Source: Vulcanimicrobiota bacterium
GTDB taxonomy: Bacteria > Vulcanimicrobiota > Vulcanimicrobiia > Vulcanimicrobiales > Vulcanimicrobiaceae
Length of the DNA: 64,000 nucleotides
Reading direction: 5' to 3'
Assembly: GCA_027452165.1 (NCBI GenBank)
Contig: DAIDGX010000023.1
Span: 248,001 to 312,000, forward strand
Within the stretch, counting starts at the first letter, position 1. Each line of letters opens with the position of its first letter. This document shows positions 8,945-17,208 of this stretch, piece after piece. The notes beneath the pieces are model-generated. The model saw only the letters and a program-made list of their open reading frames with translations, was not told where the DNA came from and did not search any database. The position numbers and the translations under genes are program-made.

Positions 8945-9634
8945 ATGTCTTTTGGCGGTTCAATGTTCGGCGATATGATCGAGTGGTTCTTGGGGCGGGC
9001 GGGCGACCGGCGCCAGTACAAACGCCGCGCCGGCGCGTTCCATCTCTGGTACCTCCCAAACCCCAAGGACGAGAGCACGCACGTCAAAGGCGTCGGGATC
9101 GAAGTCTCTCCCAACGGCCTCGCCTTCCTGTGCGACTCCTCGATCTCGGCCCACGAATACACGCTCGTCGCGTTTCTGCGCGACGCCAAGATTCCGTTGC
9201 GCGTCAGGGCCGTACGCAACGACGTCGTTTCGCAGCAAGGCAAGACGTGGAATCGCTACATGGTCACGTTCTTGGGAGTGGCGGCCGACCATTGGGACAC
9301 GATCGTTCGCTATGTAAACGACGAGCCCGAGCCCGACCGCCGTAAGATGCAAAATCAAGAGATCAACGACAAGATCGACGACGCGTACCGCATGCTGCCG
9401 CTCGTTCTGCAAGAAAAGATCGTTGCGATGCTGATCGCCCAGAACAAGCTCGATGAGCCGAAGGGCGGGCAGACGCCGTTGCTCAAACTTTTCTACGGCG
9501 GGTTGATGAAGCGTCCGGGGCAGAAGCCCGCGCATCGCTTCAACGTGCATAGCCGTATCAAGAAAGGCGACGAGATGATCGCGTACGACACGCGCTTCCT
9601 GGTCGGTGAAGACGGCGAGATCACACTTCTCTAG
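8945..9634 (+). CDS. PilZ-domain-like protein
   Basis: A 229-residue cytosolic protein. An Arg-rich box (DRRQYKRRAG) is followed about 35 residues later by GIEVSPNGLAFLCD. This resembles the RxxxR and (D/N)xSxxG motifs that bind cyclic di-GMP in PilZ domains, with the first Asp/Asn replaced by Glu-Val. The C-terminal half (KIDDAYRMLPLVLQEKIVAM) is helical and unfamiliar. It would be a cyclic di-GMP receptor if the motif is functional. Start alternatives are ATG 8945 and a Met six residues later. Confidence 0.6.
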   Translation: MSFGGSMFGDMIEWFLGRAGDRRQYKRRAGAFHLWYLPNPKDESTHVKGVGIEVSPNGLAFLCDSSISAHEYTLVAFLRDAKIPLRVRAVRNDVVSQQGKTWNRYMVTFLGVAADHWDTIVRYVNDEPEPDRRKMQNQEINDKIDDAYRMLPLVLQEKIVAMLIAQNKLDEPKGGQTPLLKLFYGGLMKRPGQKPAHRFNVHSRIKKGDEMIAYDTRFLVGEDGEITLL

Positions 9635-9663
9635 CCCCCGGAGGGCGCGGAGTTCAAGTTGCC

Positions 9664-11205
9664 TTAGTCAGGCAGCTTGAAGATCCGCACGCGACGGTTT
9701 GGTTCGAGGCCGGTGCTGCGCGATTGCAGCCGGTACTTCTCGGCTAGTTGGTGCTGTATTCGCCGCACGTGCGAGGTTTGCGGCGAAAGCTCGATCGCTT
9801 GATTCGTCAGGAGCACTTGATACACAGCCTCCTCCGCCTCGCGTAGCGCGATCTCTTCGTGATCGATCGATCCCAGGTTGAAGACGTCACGCAGAGCGGT
9901 TTGAATTTGCGTCGTGGTGTTGGTCTTGATCGAATAAATCGGCACGTTGTCGGACGCGATCTGCTTGAGCTTCGGCTGCCCCTTACGCTCGAGCGTCTTG
10001 AGCGTGAGCACGACGTCGGCTTCGTCCCAGTTGCGCGCAATCGATGCGTTCACGCGGAGATTGTGCACGGCACGCTCGATCTTGTTCCGCGAAACGCCGT
10101 AAGGAAAGATGAGGAGCGGCTTGTCGATCTGCTCGTCGTGATGATCGTGCTGATCGTAAGCGTCGGCGAGTTGCGGCATCGACTCGGTGTCGGCCTCTTG
10201 CAGAATTGCAACCTCACCGCCCGCCGTTCGTTGGCGAATCTCCGGCTGTGGCTGATATCCGCGCAGGAGCGCATCGACGACCTCGGCGACGTTCTTGTGG
10301 ATCGCAAGCCGGTCGCGATCTTGGATCTCGACCAGGATGTCGAACGTCGGTGGAGCCTTGCGCTCGAGCACGGTCTTGCGCGTTCCGCGACGGCGCGCTT
10401 CCTCGTCGGAAAGCGTCACCGCGCTGATCCCCCCGAGCAGATCGGAGAGGGTCGGGTTCATGAGGAGGTTCTCGAGCGTCTGCCCGTGCGCCGTGCCGAT
10501 GAGCGCGACGCCGCGCTCGGCGATCGTGCGCGCCGCCGAGGCCTCGGCTTCCGTGCCGATCTCGTCGATGACGATCACCTCGGGCATATGGTTCTCGACC
10601 GCTTCGATCATCACGCCATGCTGCAAGGCCGGATCGGGCACTTGCATGCGGCGCGCCAGACCGATACCCGGATGCGGGATATCGCTGTCGCCGGCGATTT
10701 CGTTCGAGGTATCGACGATCACGACACGCTTGCGATCCTCGGAGAGTATCCGCGCGCATTCGCGTAACATCGTCGTCTTACCGACGCCGGGTCGCCCGAG
10801 CAAACAGATCGATTTCCCGCTGCGCAAGACATCGAGCAGGATGTCGATCGTGCCGTACACGGCGCGTCCGACGCGGCACGTAAGGCCGACGATCTTTCCT
10901 TGCCGGTTGCGAATCGCGCTGATGCGATGCAGCGTCTGCTCGATGCCGGCGCGGTTGTCCCCGCCGAACTGCGAGATACGCGAGCACACGTGCGCGATAT
11001 CCTCGTTCGAGACCGGCGTCTCGGAGAGATACCGAAAATCCGATGCAAAGCGCGCCTCGGGAGGGCGGCCAAGATCGAGCACGACTTCGATGATCTCTTC
11101 GAGATTGGGGAGCCGGACGAGTGCTTGCCGGATCGGCAAGGGGAAGATGTCGAGGAGTTGGGAGAGTTCCCAACCCGGGGAGACGGACTGCGCTTTAACC
11201 GCCAA
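9664..11205 (-). CDS. R3H-domain AAA ATPase (Ycf45/SpoIIIAA-like)
   Basis: A 513-residue P-loop ATPase. After an N-terminal region, the ATPase core shows Walker A (LLGRPGVGKTTMLREC), a DTSNEIAGD loop, and Walker B (EVIVIDEIGTEAEA). Then come RGVALIGTAHGQTLENL and a region with a DxLLRGYQP stretch. The C-terminal residues (about 450-513, ending NRRVRIFKLPD) look like an R3H single-stranded nucleic-acid-binding domain. This layout matches the Ycf45-type family found in cyanobacteria, plastids and Firmicutes; its function is poorly defined. The start is TTG 11205 with GAGGG upstream. Confidence 0.85.
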   Translation of the reverse strand: MAVKAQSVSPGWELSQLLDIFPLPIRQALVRLPNLEEIIEVVLDLGRPPEARFASDFRYLSETPVSNEDIAHVCSRISQFGGDNRAGIEQTLHRISAIRNRQGKIVGLTCRVGRAVYGTIDILLDVLRSGKSICLLGRPGVGKTTMLRECARILSEDRKRVVIVDTSNEIAGDSDIPHPGIGLARRMQVPDPALQHGVMIEAVENHMPEVIVIDEIGTEAEASAARTIAERGVALIGTAHGQTLENLLMNPTLSDLLGGISAVTLSDEEARRRGTRKTVLERKAPPTFDILVEIQDRDRLAIHKNVAEVVDALLRGYQPQPEIRQRTAGGEVAILQEADTESMPQLADAYDQHDHHDEQIDKPLLIFPYGVSRNKIERAVHNLRVNASIARNWDEADVVLTLKTLERKGQPKLKQIASDNVPIYSIKTNTTTQIQTALRDVFNLGSIDHEEIALREAEEAVYQVLLTNQAIELSPQTSHVRRIQHQLAEKYRLQSRSTGLEPNRRVRIFKLPD

Positions 11206-11220
11206 CAGTGACCCTCGCTT

Positions 11221-11335
11221 CCCAGACTTTATGCCTGGGACTTACCCATATCTCGGGTCTCCCCCTTTTGTTGCACCCTAGATGCTGTGGAAGGAGCCCC
11301 TGCCATTCCGTCGGGGAGGCGCTTGCCCCGGCATC
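11221..11335 (-). promoter_or_regulatory. Possible structured RNA leader before the R3H ATPase
   Basis: In the 128-bp gap between the small exported protein and the R3H ATPase, the reverse strand can fold into several helices. GATGC (11335-11331) pairs with GCATC (11285-11281), enclosing the CGGGG/CCCCG and GGAA/TTCC hairpins. Then come ACCC/GGGT (11258-11244) and CCCAG/CTGGG (11239-11221). No U-tract follows, so it is not a simple terminator. It matches no riboswitch class I can recall. Confidence 0.35.
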
Positions 11336-11690
11336 ACATCGAGTCGGTAACGTAGGCGCGTGGGCGACCGACGCGCACGACCCGCCCATTGGCCCCGTAC
11401 CGGACGACCACGTTCCACGAGGACGCGATACCGAGTCCGGTCATCCACTCATCGCTGCGATACAGGCCACTCTTTGGCAAATCGAAGTCGTACACCCAAA
11501 GCCCATTGGCTTTCGCCGTACGCGCCACGGTATCGATCGACTGCCCGCGATGAACTGCAACGACGAAGGCCTCGGCATGCTTCCACGCCGCCGTACGCGC
11601 GGCCGTTTGAGCGGTGATCGCCCAGGTGATCGCCGCCCCACACACGAGCAAGACCGCGATCGCGACCACCATGATGTTGCCTATCCGCAC
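11334..11690 (-). CDS. Small membrane-anchored protein of unknown function
   Basis: A 118-residue protein with one N-terminal signal-anchor (IMVVAIAVLLVCGAAITWAI) and a soluble part of about 85 residues (FDLPKSGLYRSDEWMTGLG). It has no motif I recognise. It starts 7 bp after the decarboxylase gene ends, so it is probably co-transcribed with it. Its stop lies at the edge of the possible structured RNA. Confidence 0.65.
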   Translation of the reverse strand: MRIGNIMVVAIAVLLVCGAAITWAITAQTAARTAAWKHAEAFVVAVHRGQSIDTVARTAKANGLWVYDFDLPKSGLYRSDEWMTGLGIASSWNVVVRYGANGRVVRVGRPRAYVTDSM

Positions 11691-11697
11691 CGGCGCG

Positions 11698-13182
11698 CTA
11701 GCCTTTCACCACGCGAATCAGTTTCAGTTCGTCATCGTACGGACCCTGAATGCGCACGCCGGCCTTCATCTCCAAGCGTAGATAATCGATCAGTTCCAGC
11801 GTGATCTCCTCGCCCGGCGCAAGCACCGGAATGCCCGGCGGATACGGCGAGATCGTCTCCGCGCAGATGCGTCCTGCGGAGTCCTTGAACGACACGAACT
11901 CGGTGTCGGCGAGGAATGCGTCGCGAGGGAGCATGCGCATTGGCGGGATTGCCGGCAGATGGTAGCTACCGCGGTGCAAGCGCTGCTCGAGAATTCCAGA
12001 GGGCGCATACATATCAACCGCTCGATCGTCGCGTGCAAGCTCTTCGAACGCATACACGAAACGTTCGGCCGCCTCACGGGTCGTGCCGATCGTGAAGAGC
12101 GCGACGATGTTGAAAAGATCTGCCAGTTCTACTTGAATGTTGTAGCGGCGACGGAGAATCTCCGAGGCCTCGTAGCCCGTGTACCCGAGTCCGGTAACGC
12201 GCACCGTCACCTTCGTCGGATCGAGATCGAAGACGCCCTCACGCCCCTGGAGCTCTTCACCGAACGAATAGATGCCGTCGATCTCGTTGAGCCGGCGCCG
12301 CACCTCTTCGGCAAGCGCGATGGTGCGAGAGAGCAGCGCAGGCCCCTCGGTCGCCATCTGACGGCGCGCGACGTCGAGCGAAGCGACCATCGGCAGATTG
12401 GGCGACGTGGAGAGAAACATCTTCAGCACGGCCTTCAAACGGTCGAGCCGCACGCGGTCTCCGATTTGGTGCAGCATCGCGCACTGCGAAAATGCCGAAA
12501 GCATCTTGTGCGTCGAGTTGATGCACATGTCGGCGCCGGCTTCCGTCGCAGAGATGGGCAAGGCCGGATGAAACGCAAAATGCGGTCCCCATGCCTCGTC
12601 GACAAGCAGCAACTTCCCGCGTTCGTGCACCAGCCGCTCGATCGTCACCAGATCGGCCGCCACCCCATAATACGTCGGCGACACCAGATAGACGGCCTTG
12701 ATATCGGGGTGCTGATCGAGCGTCCGCTCTACGGTTTGCGGCGTCACGGAGTTGTCCATGTGCATCTCTTGATCGACCGCGGGCTGCATGTAGATCGGCT
12801 GCGCACCACTCATCACGAGGCCGCCGAGCATCGATTTGTGCGAGTTGCGCGGCACGGCGATCTTTTCGCCTGGATTAACCGCCGCCATCATCATGCACTG
12901 GTTGCCGCTGGTCGAGCCGTTGATCAGGAAGAACGTGTGATCGGCACCGTAGGCCTCGGCCGCAAGTTCTTGAGCCTCCTTGATCGCTTCCATGGGCTGA
13001 AGCAGATCGTCGATCCCCGGCATCGGCGTCAAGTCGATGGCGAGGATATTATCGCCGACGAACTCGCGGAAGGCCTGGTCGGCGCCATGCCCCTGCATGT
13101 GCCCGGGAGTATGAAACGGTTGCACGCCGGAATCGACGTACTCCAGCAACGCCTGAAAATACGGGGCCTTGGTTTGGTCCAT
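11698..13182 (-). CDS. Orn/Lys/Arg decarboxylase, probably biosynthetic arginine decarboxylase
   Basis: A PLP-dependent fold-I decarboxylase of the SpeA/YaaO/Cad group. The 494-residue protein shows FHTPGHMQGHGA near the N-terminus and FLINGSTSGNQCMMMA. The PLP-Asp region is LLVDEAWGPHFAFHP, and the Schiff-base Lys lies in INSTHKMLSAFSQ. The C-terminal phrase is ISPYPPGIPVLAPGE. With speH and speE nearby but no ornithine decarboxylase seen, arginine to agmatine is the likeliest reaction. Substrate choice within this family cannot be read with certainty, so lysine remains possible. Start ATG 13182 was chosen over an upstream in-frame Met because family members begin near here. Confidence 0.87.
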   Translation of the reverse strand: MDQTKAPYFQALLEYVDSGVQPFHTPGHMQGHGADQAFREFVGDNILAIDLTPMPGIDDLLQPMEAIKEAQELAAEAYGADHTFFLINGSTSGNQCMMMAAVNPGEKIAVPRNSHKSMLGGLVMSGAQPIYMQPAVDQEMHMDNSVTPQTVERTLDQHPDIKAVYLVSPTYYGVAADLVTIERLVHERGKLLLVDEAWGPHFAFHPALPISATEAGADMCINSTHKMLSAFSQCAMLHQIGDRVRLDRLKAVLKMFLSTSPNLPMVASLDVARRQMATEGPALLSRTIALAEEVRRRLNEIDGIYSFGEELQGREGVFDLDPTKVTVRVTGLGYTGYEASEILRRRYNIQVELADLFNIVALFTIGTTREAAERFVYAFEELARDDRAVDMYAPSGILEQRLHRGSYHLPAIPPMRMLPRDAFLADTEFVSFKDSAGRICAETISPYPPGIPVLAPGEEITLELIDYLRLEMKAGVRIQGPYDDELKLIRVVKG

Positions 13183-13226
13183 CTTAGCGGCGCTTCGGCT
13201 CAACCTTCGGCTCCCCATGACGCACC

Positions 13227-13256
13227 AAAAAAGCGGATCGCCGCGAGCAGCGATCC
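13227..13256 (-). terminator. Rho-independent terminator of the biotin operon
   Basis: On the reverse strand, just past bioB, GGATCGC (13256-13250) pairs with GCGATCC (13241-13235) around an 8-nt loop. GCTTTTTT follows at 13234-13227. This separates bioB from the downstream decarboxylase gene. Confidence 0.85.
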
Positions 13257-13296
13257 ATCGGGATAGCGTCGAGCGCGCGCGAGTCGCCGCACGCGC

Positions 13297-14280
13297 TCAG
13301 GCCATGACCTCGAAACCAAGCCGGTTCAACATTGCGAAATCATCTTCGTCGTTGCGGCCGCTCGTCGTCAAGTAGTTGCCGAGCACGATCCCGCTCGCGC
13401 CCGAGCGCATGCCGAGGTCCTGCAGGCCCTGCAGCGTGATCTCGCGGCCTCCCGCGAAGCGGACGAGCGCCTTCGGTAGCGCCAAGCGCGCCATCGCGAC
13501 GAAACGCAGTGCCTCGATCGGCTCCACCAGCGAGCGGTCCTGAAAGGGCGTGCCCGGACGCGGATTGAGGAAGTTGATCGGCACCTCTTCGGGCTCGAGT
13601 TGCTGCAGCGTGCATAGGAAATCGATGCGATCCTCGATCGTCTCGCCCATGCCGATGATACCACCGCAGCAGACTTCCAAATCGTGTTTGCGCACGAGTT
13701 CGAGCGTCGTCATGCGCTCGTCGAACGTATGCGTCGTGCATACCGACGAAAAATAGCGTCGCGAGGTTTCGAGGTTGTGATTGACTTTGTCCACGCCCGC
13801 TTCGACCAGCCTCGCGATCTGCGGCTCGGTGAGGATTCCGAGCGAAACGGCGATCTTGAGCGGCAACTCCGACTTGATGAGTTGCACCGCTTCGCACACG
13901 CGCTCGAGCAACTTCGTCGATGGACCACGCACGGCGACGACGATGCAAAACTCGCTCGCACCCCGCAAATGGGCCGCGCGGGCCGCCTCCACGAAGCCTT
14001 CGACGCTGGAGAACGGCTCCGCATCGACATCGGTTGCGAAACGCGCGCTCTGCGAACAGAAGTGGCAATCCTCCGAACAGCCGCCCTTTTTTGCGTTATA
14101 GAGCACCTCGACCGCAATGCCGTTACCGCAGTAGCGCTCGCGCACCGCATCCGCTAGCGTAAGGAGATCGGGCACATCGGTATCGGGCAATCGCACGAGC
14201 GCTTCGAGCAGTTGGCGATCCGCGGGCAATCCGTTTTCGAGCACGCGCAGACGTGCTGCTTCGATCGTGGGGTGAGACAC
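13297..14280 (-). CDS. bioB: Biotin synthase
   Basis: Radical-SAM enzyme that inserts sulfur into dethiobiotin. The 327-residue protein carries the 4Fe-4S motif CSEDCHFCSQS, preceded by YNAKKGG, which is the BioB pattern. It also has NHNLETSRRYFSSVCTTHTF (Asn-His-Asn region), GGIIGMGET and the C-terminal ASGIVLGNYLTTSGR. It is the last gene of the bioA-F-D-B operon and is followed by a terminator. Confidence 0.96.
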   Translation of the reverse strand: MSHPTIEAARLRVLENGLPADRQLLEALVRLPDTDVPDLLTLADAVRERYCGNGIAVEVLYNAKKGGCSEDCHFCSQSARFATDVDAEPFSSVEGFVEAARAAHLRGASEFCIVVAVRGPSTKLLERVCEAVQLIKSELPLKIAVSLGILTEPQIARLVEAGVDKVNHNLETSRRYFSSVCTTHTFDERMTTLELVRKHDLEVCCGGIIGMGETIEDRIDFLCTLQQLEPEEVPINFLNPRPGTPFQDRSLVEPIEALRFVAMARLALPKALVRFAGGREITLQGLQDLGMRSGASGIVLGNYLTTSGRNDEDDFAMLNRLGFEVMA

Positions 14281-14288
14281 GGGCGTCG

Positions 14289-14942
14289 TTACGTTCCTTG
14301 CAAGAGGGTGTTGAAGAGCCGCGCGCCCTCGCGAACCGACGCGGCTTCATCTGGATCGAATGGCAGAATGCCGAGAATTTCGATTTTTCCCTGCAGCGTG
14401 CGCAGGACGTCGGCCACATACTCCGGCTCGCTTGCTCCAAAACGATCCACCAGCACGGCGCCCGCGATCGGCAGACGCTCCTCGCGAAGTCGCGCGACGG
14501 TCAGCAACGCGTGATTGAGGCAACCCAAGCGAAGCCCTACGACCAAAATCGTACGCAAGCCCGCAGCGGCGACCACGTCGCAGAAGTCCTCCCGCTCGTT
14601 GAGCGGTACCATGAGCCCGCCCGCCCCTTCAACAACGACGGCACCCTCGATGCGGTCGAGCGCGCGTGCGAGGTCGCATGCCCGAGGCGGCGTTTCGCGC
14701 TGCGCGAGCGCCGCGGACCAGGGGTCGGCGGGCTTGCGAAAGCGCACGAGTTCGAGCGAGTTTGCGCCGTTCAGCGCGGCCGCGCGCGCGGCATCGCCGA
14801 TCTCCCCTGGCGCAAGCCCCGTCTGCACGAGTTTCACGACGGTCGCGTCGCGACCGCTACGTGAAAGCGCGAGCGCAAGCGCCGCGGTGATCCTGGTCTT
14901 GCCGACGTCGGTGTCGGTGCCGGTTACGAAATAGCGATGCAT
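14289..14942 (-). CDS. bioD: Dethiobiotin synthetase
   Basis: ATP-dependent carboxylation of DAPA to dethiobiotin. The 217-residue protein starts MHRYFVTGTDTDVGKTRIT with the family P-loop. VVKLVQTG (substrate Lys) and VEGAGGLMVPLN follow. ATG 14942 is inside the end of bioF (19-bp overlap), and bioB begins 8 bp after its stop. The upstream in-frame ORF extension is antisense-like sequence and is not part of this gene. Confidence 0.95.
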   Translation of the reverse strand: MHRYFVTGTDTDVGKTRITAALALALSRSGRDATVVKLVQTGLAPGEIGDAARAAALNGANSLELVRFRKPADPWSAALAQRETPPRACDLARALDRIEGAVVVEGAGGLMVPLNEREDFCDVVAAAGLRTILVVGLRLGCLNHALLTVARLREERLPIAGAVLVDRFGASEPEYVADVLRTLQGKIEILGILPFDPDEAASVREGARLFNTLLQGT

Positions 14943-16024
14943 GCGCGTAACTTTTCGATCAGGATATCGGCGTGATCGGTGCTGTGATCGGAGCGCAGGG
15001 AGAGACGCAAGCGCGATGTTCCCGGTGCAACGGTGGGCGGCCGGATCGCAGGAGCAACGATACGCGCCGCCGCGAGCGTGCTTGCAATCGATAGCGCCCG
15101 ACGCTCCTCCCCAAGGATGACCGGAACGATCGGCGATGGGTCCGCGATCGTTTCGAACCCGAGCGACGCGAGCCCGGCGCGCAGGTGACGCACCGTCCCA
15201 TGCAGGCGCGTGCGCCGCTCTTCCTCGCTGCGCGCAATCTTGACGGCCACCCGGGCGGCAAGCGCCAACGCGGGTGGCAACGCCGTATCGAAAATAAACG
15301 GCCGCGCCATATTCACGAGCGCGTCGATGACGACGGCCGGCCCCGCAACGAAACCTCCGTGCGCACCGAGCGCCTTGGAGAGCGTACCCATCACGACGAT
15401 GCGCGGATCGTCGATGCCGCATGCGAGCCCCGCACCGCCGGGGCCAATAACTCCGAGCGCGTGCGCTTCGTCCACGAGCAGCACGTCGTCGTCGCCAAGT
15501 TCCGCAACGAGCGCACCGAGATCGACGGTGTCGCCATCCATGCTAAAGATCGACTCCGTCACGACCAGCGCGGGGGCTTGGCGATGCGTCTCCGGCGGAA
15601 ACTCGCCGTGCGAGAATATCGTGCGCGGCACGCGCGCCAAGCGCATGCCGTCGATCAGCGAGGCATGATTACGTTCGTCCGAATAGATACAATCGACGCT
15701 GCGCGCCAGTACCGCAATCGCCCCGATCGCGGCATGATACCCCGATGAGAAGACGAGCGCCCGTTCCCGGCCGAGCCACTGCGCAAGTTCCTCTTCGAGC
15801 AGCGAGTGCTCCCGATGCCGGCCTCCCAAAAGACGCGCGCCCCCCGACCCCACGCGCGTTGCCTGCTTCAACGCCATCAGCACCCGCCTGTCGGTCGCGA
15901 GCGCAAGGTAATCGTTCGAGGAGAAATCGATTTCATGTTCGACCTGACGCAGTTCGATGCGCCGATAGCGATCGTTCGCGCGAATCGCCTCGAGGCCGGC
16001 GTGCAGGCGATCGAGATAGCTCAT
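14924..16024 (-). CDS. bioF: 8-amino-7-oxononanoate synthase
   Basis: PLP enzyme condensing pimeloyl-thioester with alanine. The 366-residue protein shows IDFSSNDYLALATD, GSGGARLLGGRHREHSLLEE, VFSSGYHAAIGAI, and LLVDEAHALGVIGPGGAGL. The Schiff-base Lys lies in VVMGTLSKALGAHGGFV. It is coupled to bioA by a 4-bp overlap and overlaps bioD. Confidence 0.95.
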   Translation of the reverse strand: MSYLDRLHAGLEAIRANDRYRRIELRQVEHEIDFSSNDYLALATDRRVLMALKQATRVGSGGARLLGGRHREHSLLEEELAQWLGRERALVFSSGYHAAIGAIAVLARSVDCIYSDERNHASLIDGMRLARVPRTIFSHGEFPPETHRQAPALVVTESIFSMDGDTVDLGALVAELGDDDVLLVDEAHALGVIGPGGAGLACGIDDPRIVVMGTLSKALGAHGGFVAGPAVVIDALVNMARPFIFDTALPPALALAARVAVKIARSEEERRTRLHGTVRHLRAGLASLGFETIADPSPIVPVILGEERRALSIASTLAAARIVAPAIRPPTVAPGTSRLRLSLRSDHSTDHADILIEKLRACIAIS

Positions 16025-17208
16025 GCCAGCACCGCTTCGAGCGCATCGAAAAACCCGTCCACTTCGGCGTCCGTGGACGAAAGCGGTGGAACGAATTGCA
16101 CGGTATCACCGATCGGCCGGGTAAAGACGCCGCGCTCGTAGAGCGCGTTCGCAACGCTCCAGCCGCTTGCGGATTCGCGCAATTCCACGCCGATCATCGC
16201 TCCGGCTTGGCGCGTCTCCCGGACCTTCGGATGCACCGCGAGGGTCGCGAGCCGTTGCGCGCTCCGTGCGGCGATGGCCGCCGCGCGCGTAAGCGTCGCC
16301 TCGCGCTCGAACAACGTAAGCGAAGCGAGCGCTGCTGCGCACGCGATCGGATTTCCCGCAAACGAATGACCGTGAAAGAACTGCTTGCGTTCGCTTGGAT
16401 CGCCCAAAAATGCCTCGTATACGTGCTGCCTCGCAAGCGTCGCGGAGAGCGCAAGGATGCCGCCCGTTATCCCCTTGCCAAGGCACACAATATCGGGTTG
16501 CAAGCCCAACTGCTCGTAGGCGAACATCGTCCCCGTGCGGCCAAATCCGGTCGCGATTTCATCCACGATCAGCAGCGGTGTGCAACCTTTCAGTCCATCG
16601 TACGTCGCCCGCGCAACGACGCGCATCCCGGCGGCCGCCTGCACGATCGGCTCGACGATGATCGCGGCGACGTCGTCGCGCTGCGCGTCGGCACAACGCT
16701 CGTACGGTATGCTCTCAAACTGTACGGCGCCGAATCTCGTCTTGAACACGGTGATATCCGAGACGCTCATAGCGCCGGCGGTGTCGCCATGATACGAATC
16801 GATCAAGCGCACGAAGCGCGTGCGCTCCGGCGCACCCCGATGCTGCCAATACTGCAGCGCCATTTTCAGCGACGCCTCAACGGCACTCGCGCCGTCGCTT
16901 GCAAAAAAGGCGTAATCCAGTCCGGTTAGCGCGCACAGGCGCTGCGCCAGGGATTCCGCCACCGGGTTGGTCGCGCCGAGCGTCGTGGCATGATCGAGCC
17001 GTGCGGCTTGCGCTGCGATCGCTTCGATGAGTACGGGGTGCGCATGACCGTGGACGATCGTCCAGATCGAGCTCACCGCGTCGTACACCCGCTGCCCGCG
17101 CGCATCCACGAGCACCGTCCCTTCGGCGCGCACGAAGGTACGCGAGGTCGCGTCGAAGGACTGCATCTGGGTGAACGGAAGCCAGAGGTTGGATCGAACT
17201 GCAAGCAT
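16021..17208 (-). CDS. bioA: Adenosylmethionine-8-amino-7-oxononanoate aminotransferase
   Basis: PLP transaminase making DAPA from KAPA. The 395-residue protein shows LWLPFTQM near the start (the LWxPFTQ signature), YDAVSSIWTIVHGHAHP, FASDGASAVEASLKMALQY, DSYHGDT, LLIVDEIATGFGRTG and the Lys region CLGKGITGG. It is the first gene of bioA-F-D-B. No bioC, bioH or other pimelate-synthesis gene is adjacent. Its ATG (17206-17208) overlaps the ATG of the divergent monooxygenase, so its promoter must lie inside that gene. Confidence 0.95.
   Translation of the reverse strand: MLAVRSNLWLPFTQMQSFDATSRTFVRAEGTVLVDARGQRVYDAVSSIWTIVHGHAHPVLIEAIAAQAARLDHATTLGATNPVAESLAQRLCALTGLDYAFFASDGASAVEASLKMALQYWQHRGAPERTRFVRLIDSYHGDTAGAMSVSDITVFKTRFGAVQFESIPYERCADAQRDDVAAIIVEPIVQAAAGMRVVARATYDGLKGCTPLLIVDEIATGFGRTGTMFAYEQLGLQPDIVCLGKGITGGILALSATLARQHVYEAFLGDPSERKQFFHGHSFAGNPIACAAALASLTLFEREATLTRAAAIAARSAQRLATLAVHPKVRETRQAGAMIGVELRESASGWSVANALYERGVFTRPIGDTVQFVPPLSSTDAEVDGFFDALEAVLA

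Noticed and set aside
8914-9243. Extension of the tmk reading frame to 9243
   Set aside because: It would cover the PilZ gene antisense, and thymidylate kinases start at the MFITVEG phrase.
11221-11335. Known riboswitch, SRP RNA or 6S RNA at this gap
   Set aside because: Conserved sequence blocks of the TPP, SAM, cobalamin, ykkC and cyclic-dinucleotide classes, SRP RNA and 6S RNA do not match what is present.
11959-13266. Open frame of 435 codons on the forward strand opposite the decarboxylase
   Set aside because: It is an antisense shadow: Arg/His-rich with no family features, whereas the reverse strand encodes a full PLP decarboxylase.
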